Source of the DNA: an uncultured Eubacteriales bacterium
Lineage (GTDB): Bacteria; Bacillota; Clostridia; Oscillospirales; Oscillospiraceae
Assembly: GCA_900315595.1 (NCBI GenBank)
Contig: OMZQ01000007.1
Coordinates: 1 to 64,000 of the forward strand
DNA length: 64,000 bases
Direction of reading: 5' to 3'
The notes beneath the pieces are model-generated. The model was given only the letters and a program-made list of their open reading frames with translations, had not been told where the DNA came from and did no database searches. Shown piece by piece: positions 63,885 to 64,000 of this stretch. The translations under genes and the position numbers were made by a program. Each line of letters begins with the position of its first letter. Position 1 is the first letter of the stretch.

Positions 63885-63918
63885 GGAAAACAAAAATCAC
63901 AGGCGCGCAGCCTGTGAT
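63885..63918 (-). terminator. Terminator or attenuator in front of speA
   Basis: Minus strand ATCACAGG / CCTGTGAT stem followed by TTTTTGTTTT, about 20 nt before speA. It may end an upstream gene outside the window or act as a leader attenuator. Confidence 0.7.
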
Positions 63919-64000
63919 GCGGGTCAATACACCTTTTCCGTCCGGGGAAAGGCGGAGCCTCCGCCGGCGATATCAGAGCCTATACAGCAACGAATACTTT
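63919..64000. other. Non-coding window edge
   Basis: No gene or certain signal is visible. On the minus strand TTGACC at about 63924-63929 has no matching -10 before the terminator hairpin. Confidence 0.4.

Overview
The window is the replication-origin region of a fairly GC-rich, strictly anaerobic member of the Clostridia (Firmicutes), most like the gut Oscillospiraceae/Ruminococcaceae. Supporting this are the order dnaA-dnaN-S4-recF-remB-gyrB-gyrA, parA-parB with a perfect parS site, RicT, Jag, a threonine T-box, rubredoxin and reverse rubrerythrin, SLH-domain surface proteins and a DUF6061 gene. No species can be named from the sequence alone.

Layout. 1-4.7 kb is an AT-richer accessory patch of broken or foreign genes: a sigma-like remnant, DUF6061, a PD-(D/E)XK-like protein, two remnants of a methyltransferase 3' end, an orphan and two GNAT acetyltransferases. 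4.7-13.6 kb holds rlmD, a radical SAM enzyme, an SLH polysaccharide deacetylase, mscL, serS, a coiled-coil membrane protein, parB and parA. 13.7-15.9 kb holds a PHP-domain remnant, dnaA and the likely origin: a cluster of DnaA-box-like sites followed by an AT-rich segment between dnaA and dnaN. 16-24 kb is the replication operon through gyrA plus a phosphoesterase. 24.3-27.7 kb carries rpmH-rnpA-yidD-yidC-jag, which lies beyond gyrA and is read toward the origin rather than sitting next to dnaA. 27.8-43.1 kb holds glycogen phosphorylase, two membrane proteins (one YfhO-like), T-box-thrS, an MBL hydrolase, a NYN protein, a C69 dipeptidase and a GH2 beta-galactosidase. 43.1-46.9 kb is rich in repeats and remnants, with rubredoxin, a possible small structured RNA, a SHOCT membrane protein, a resolvase remnant, reverse rubrerythrin, tRNA-Thr(CGT) preceded by a broken copy of itself, and a carbon-nitrogen hydrolase remnant. 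47-51.3 kb is a surface-glycan set: MBOAT acyltransferase, DHHW protein, a tiny repeat peptide and an O-antigen-ligase-like protein. 51.3-57.9 kb holds ricT, holB, an acyltransferase, a YgiQ radical SAM protein and dut. 58.1-63.9 kb is a five-gene polyamine operon: arginine decarboxylase, spermidine synthase, agmatinase, carboxy(nor)spermidine dehydrogenase and decarboxylase.

How the genes work together. The centre is chromosome replication and segregation (DnaA, DnaN, RecF, gyrase, HolB, ParAB/parS), next to ribosome, tRNA-processing and membrane-insertion genes. The polyamine operon appears able to go from arginine to putrescine and then to spermidine by two different chemistries.

The non-coding DNA is unusually rich in short repeats: 7-8 bp tandem arrays (AGGGATY, CAATAGG, GAGAATT-like, TTTCATAN), 31-bp hairpin triplets, AATTCAT mini-hairpin arrays, MITE-like palindromes and long inverted repeats. 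One AGGGATC array lies inside the decarboxylase reading frame and another supplies the stop codon of dut. All calls come from reading the sequence; no database search was run.
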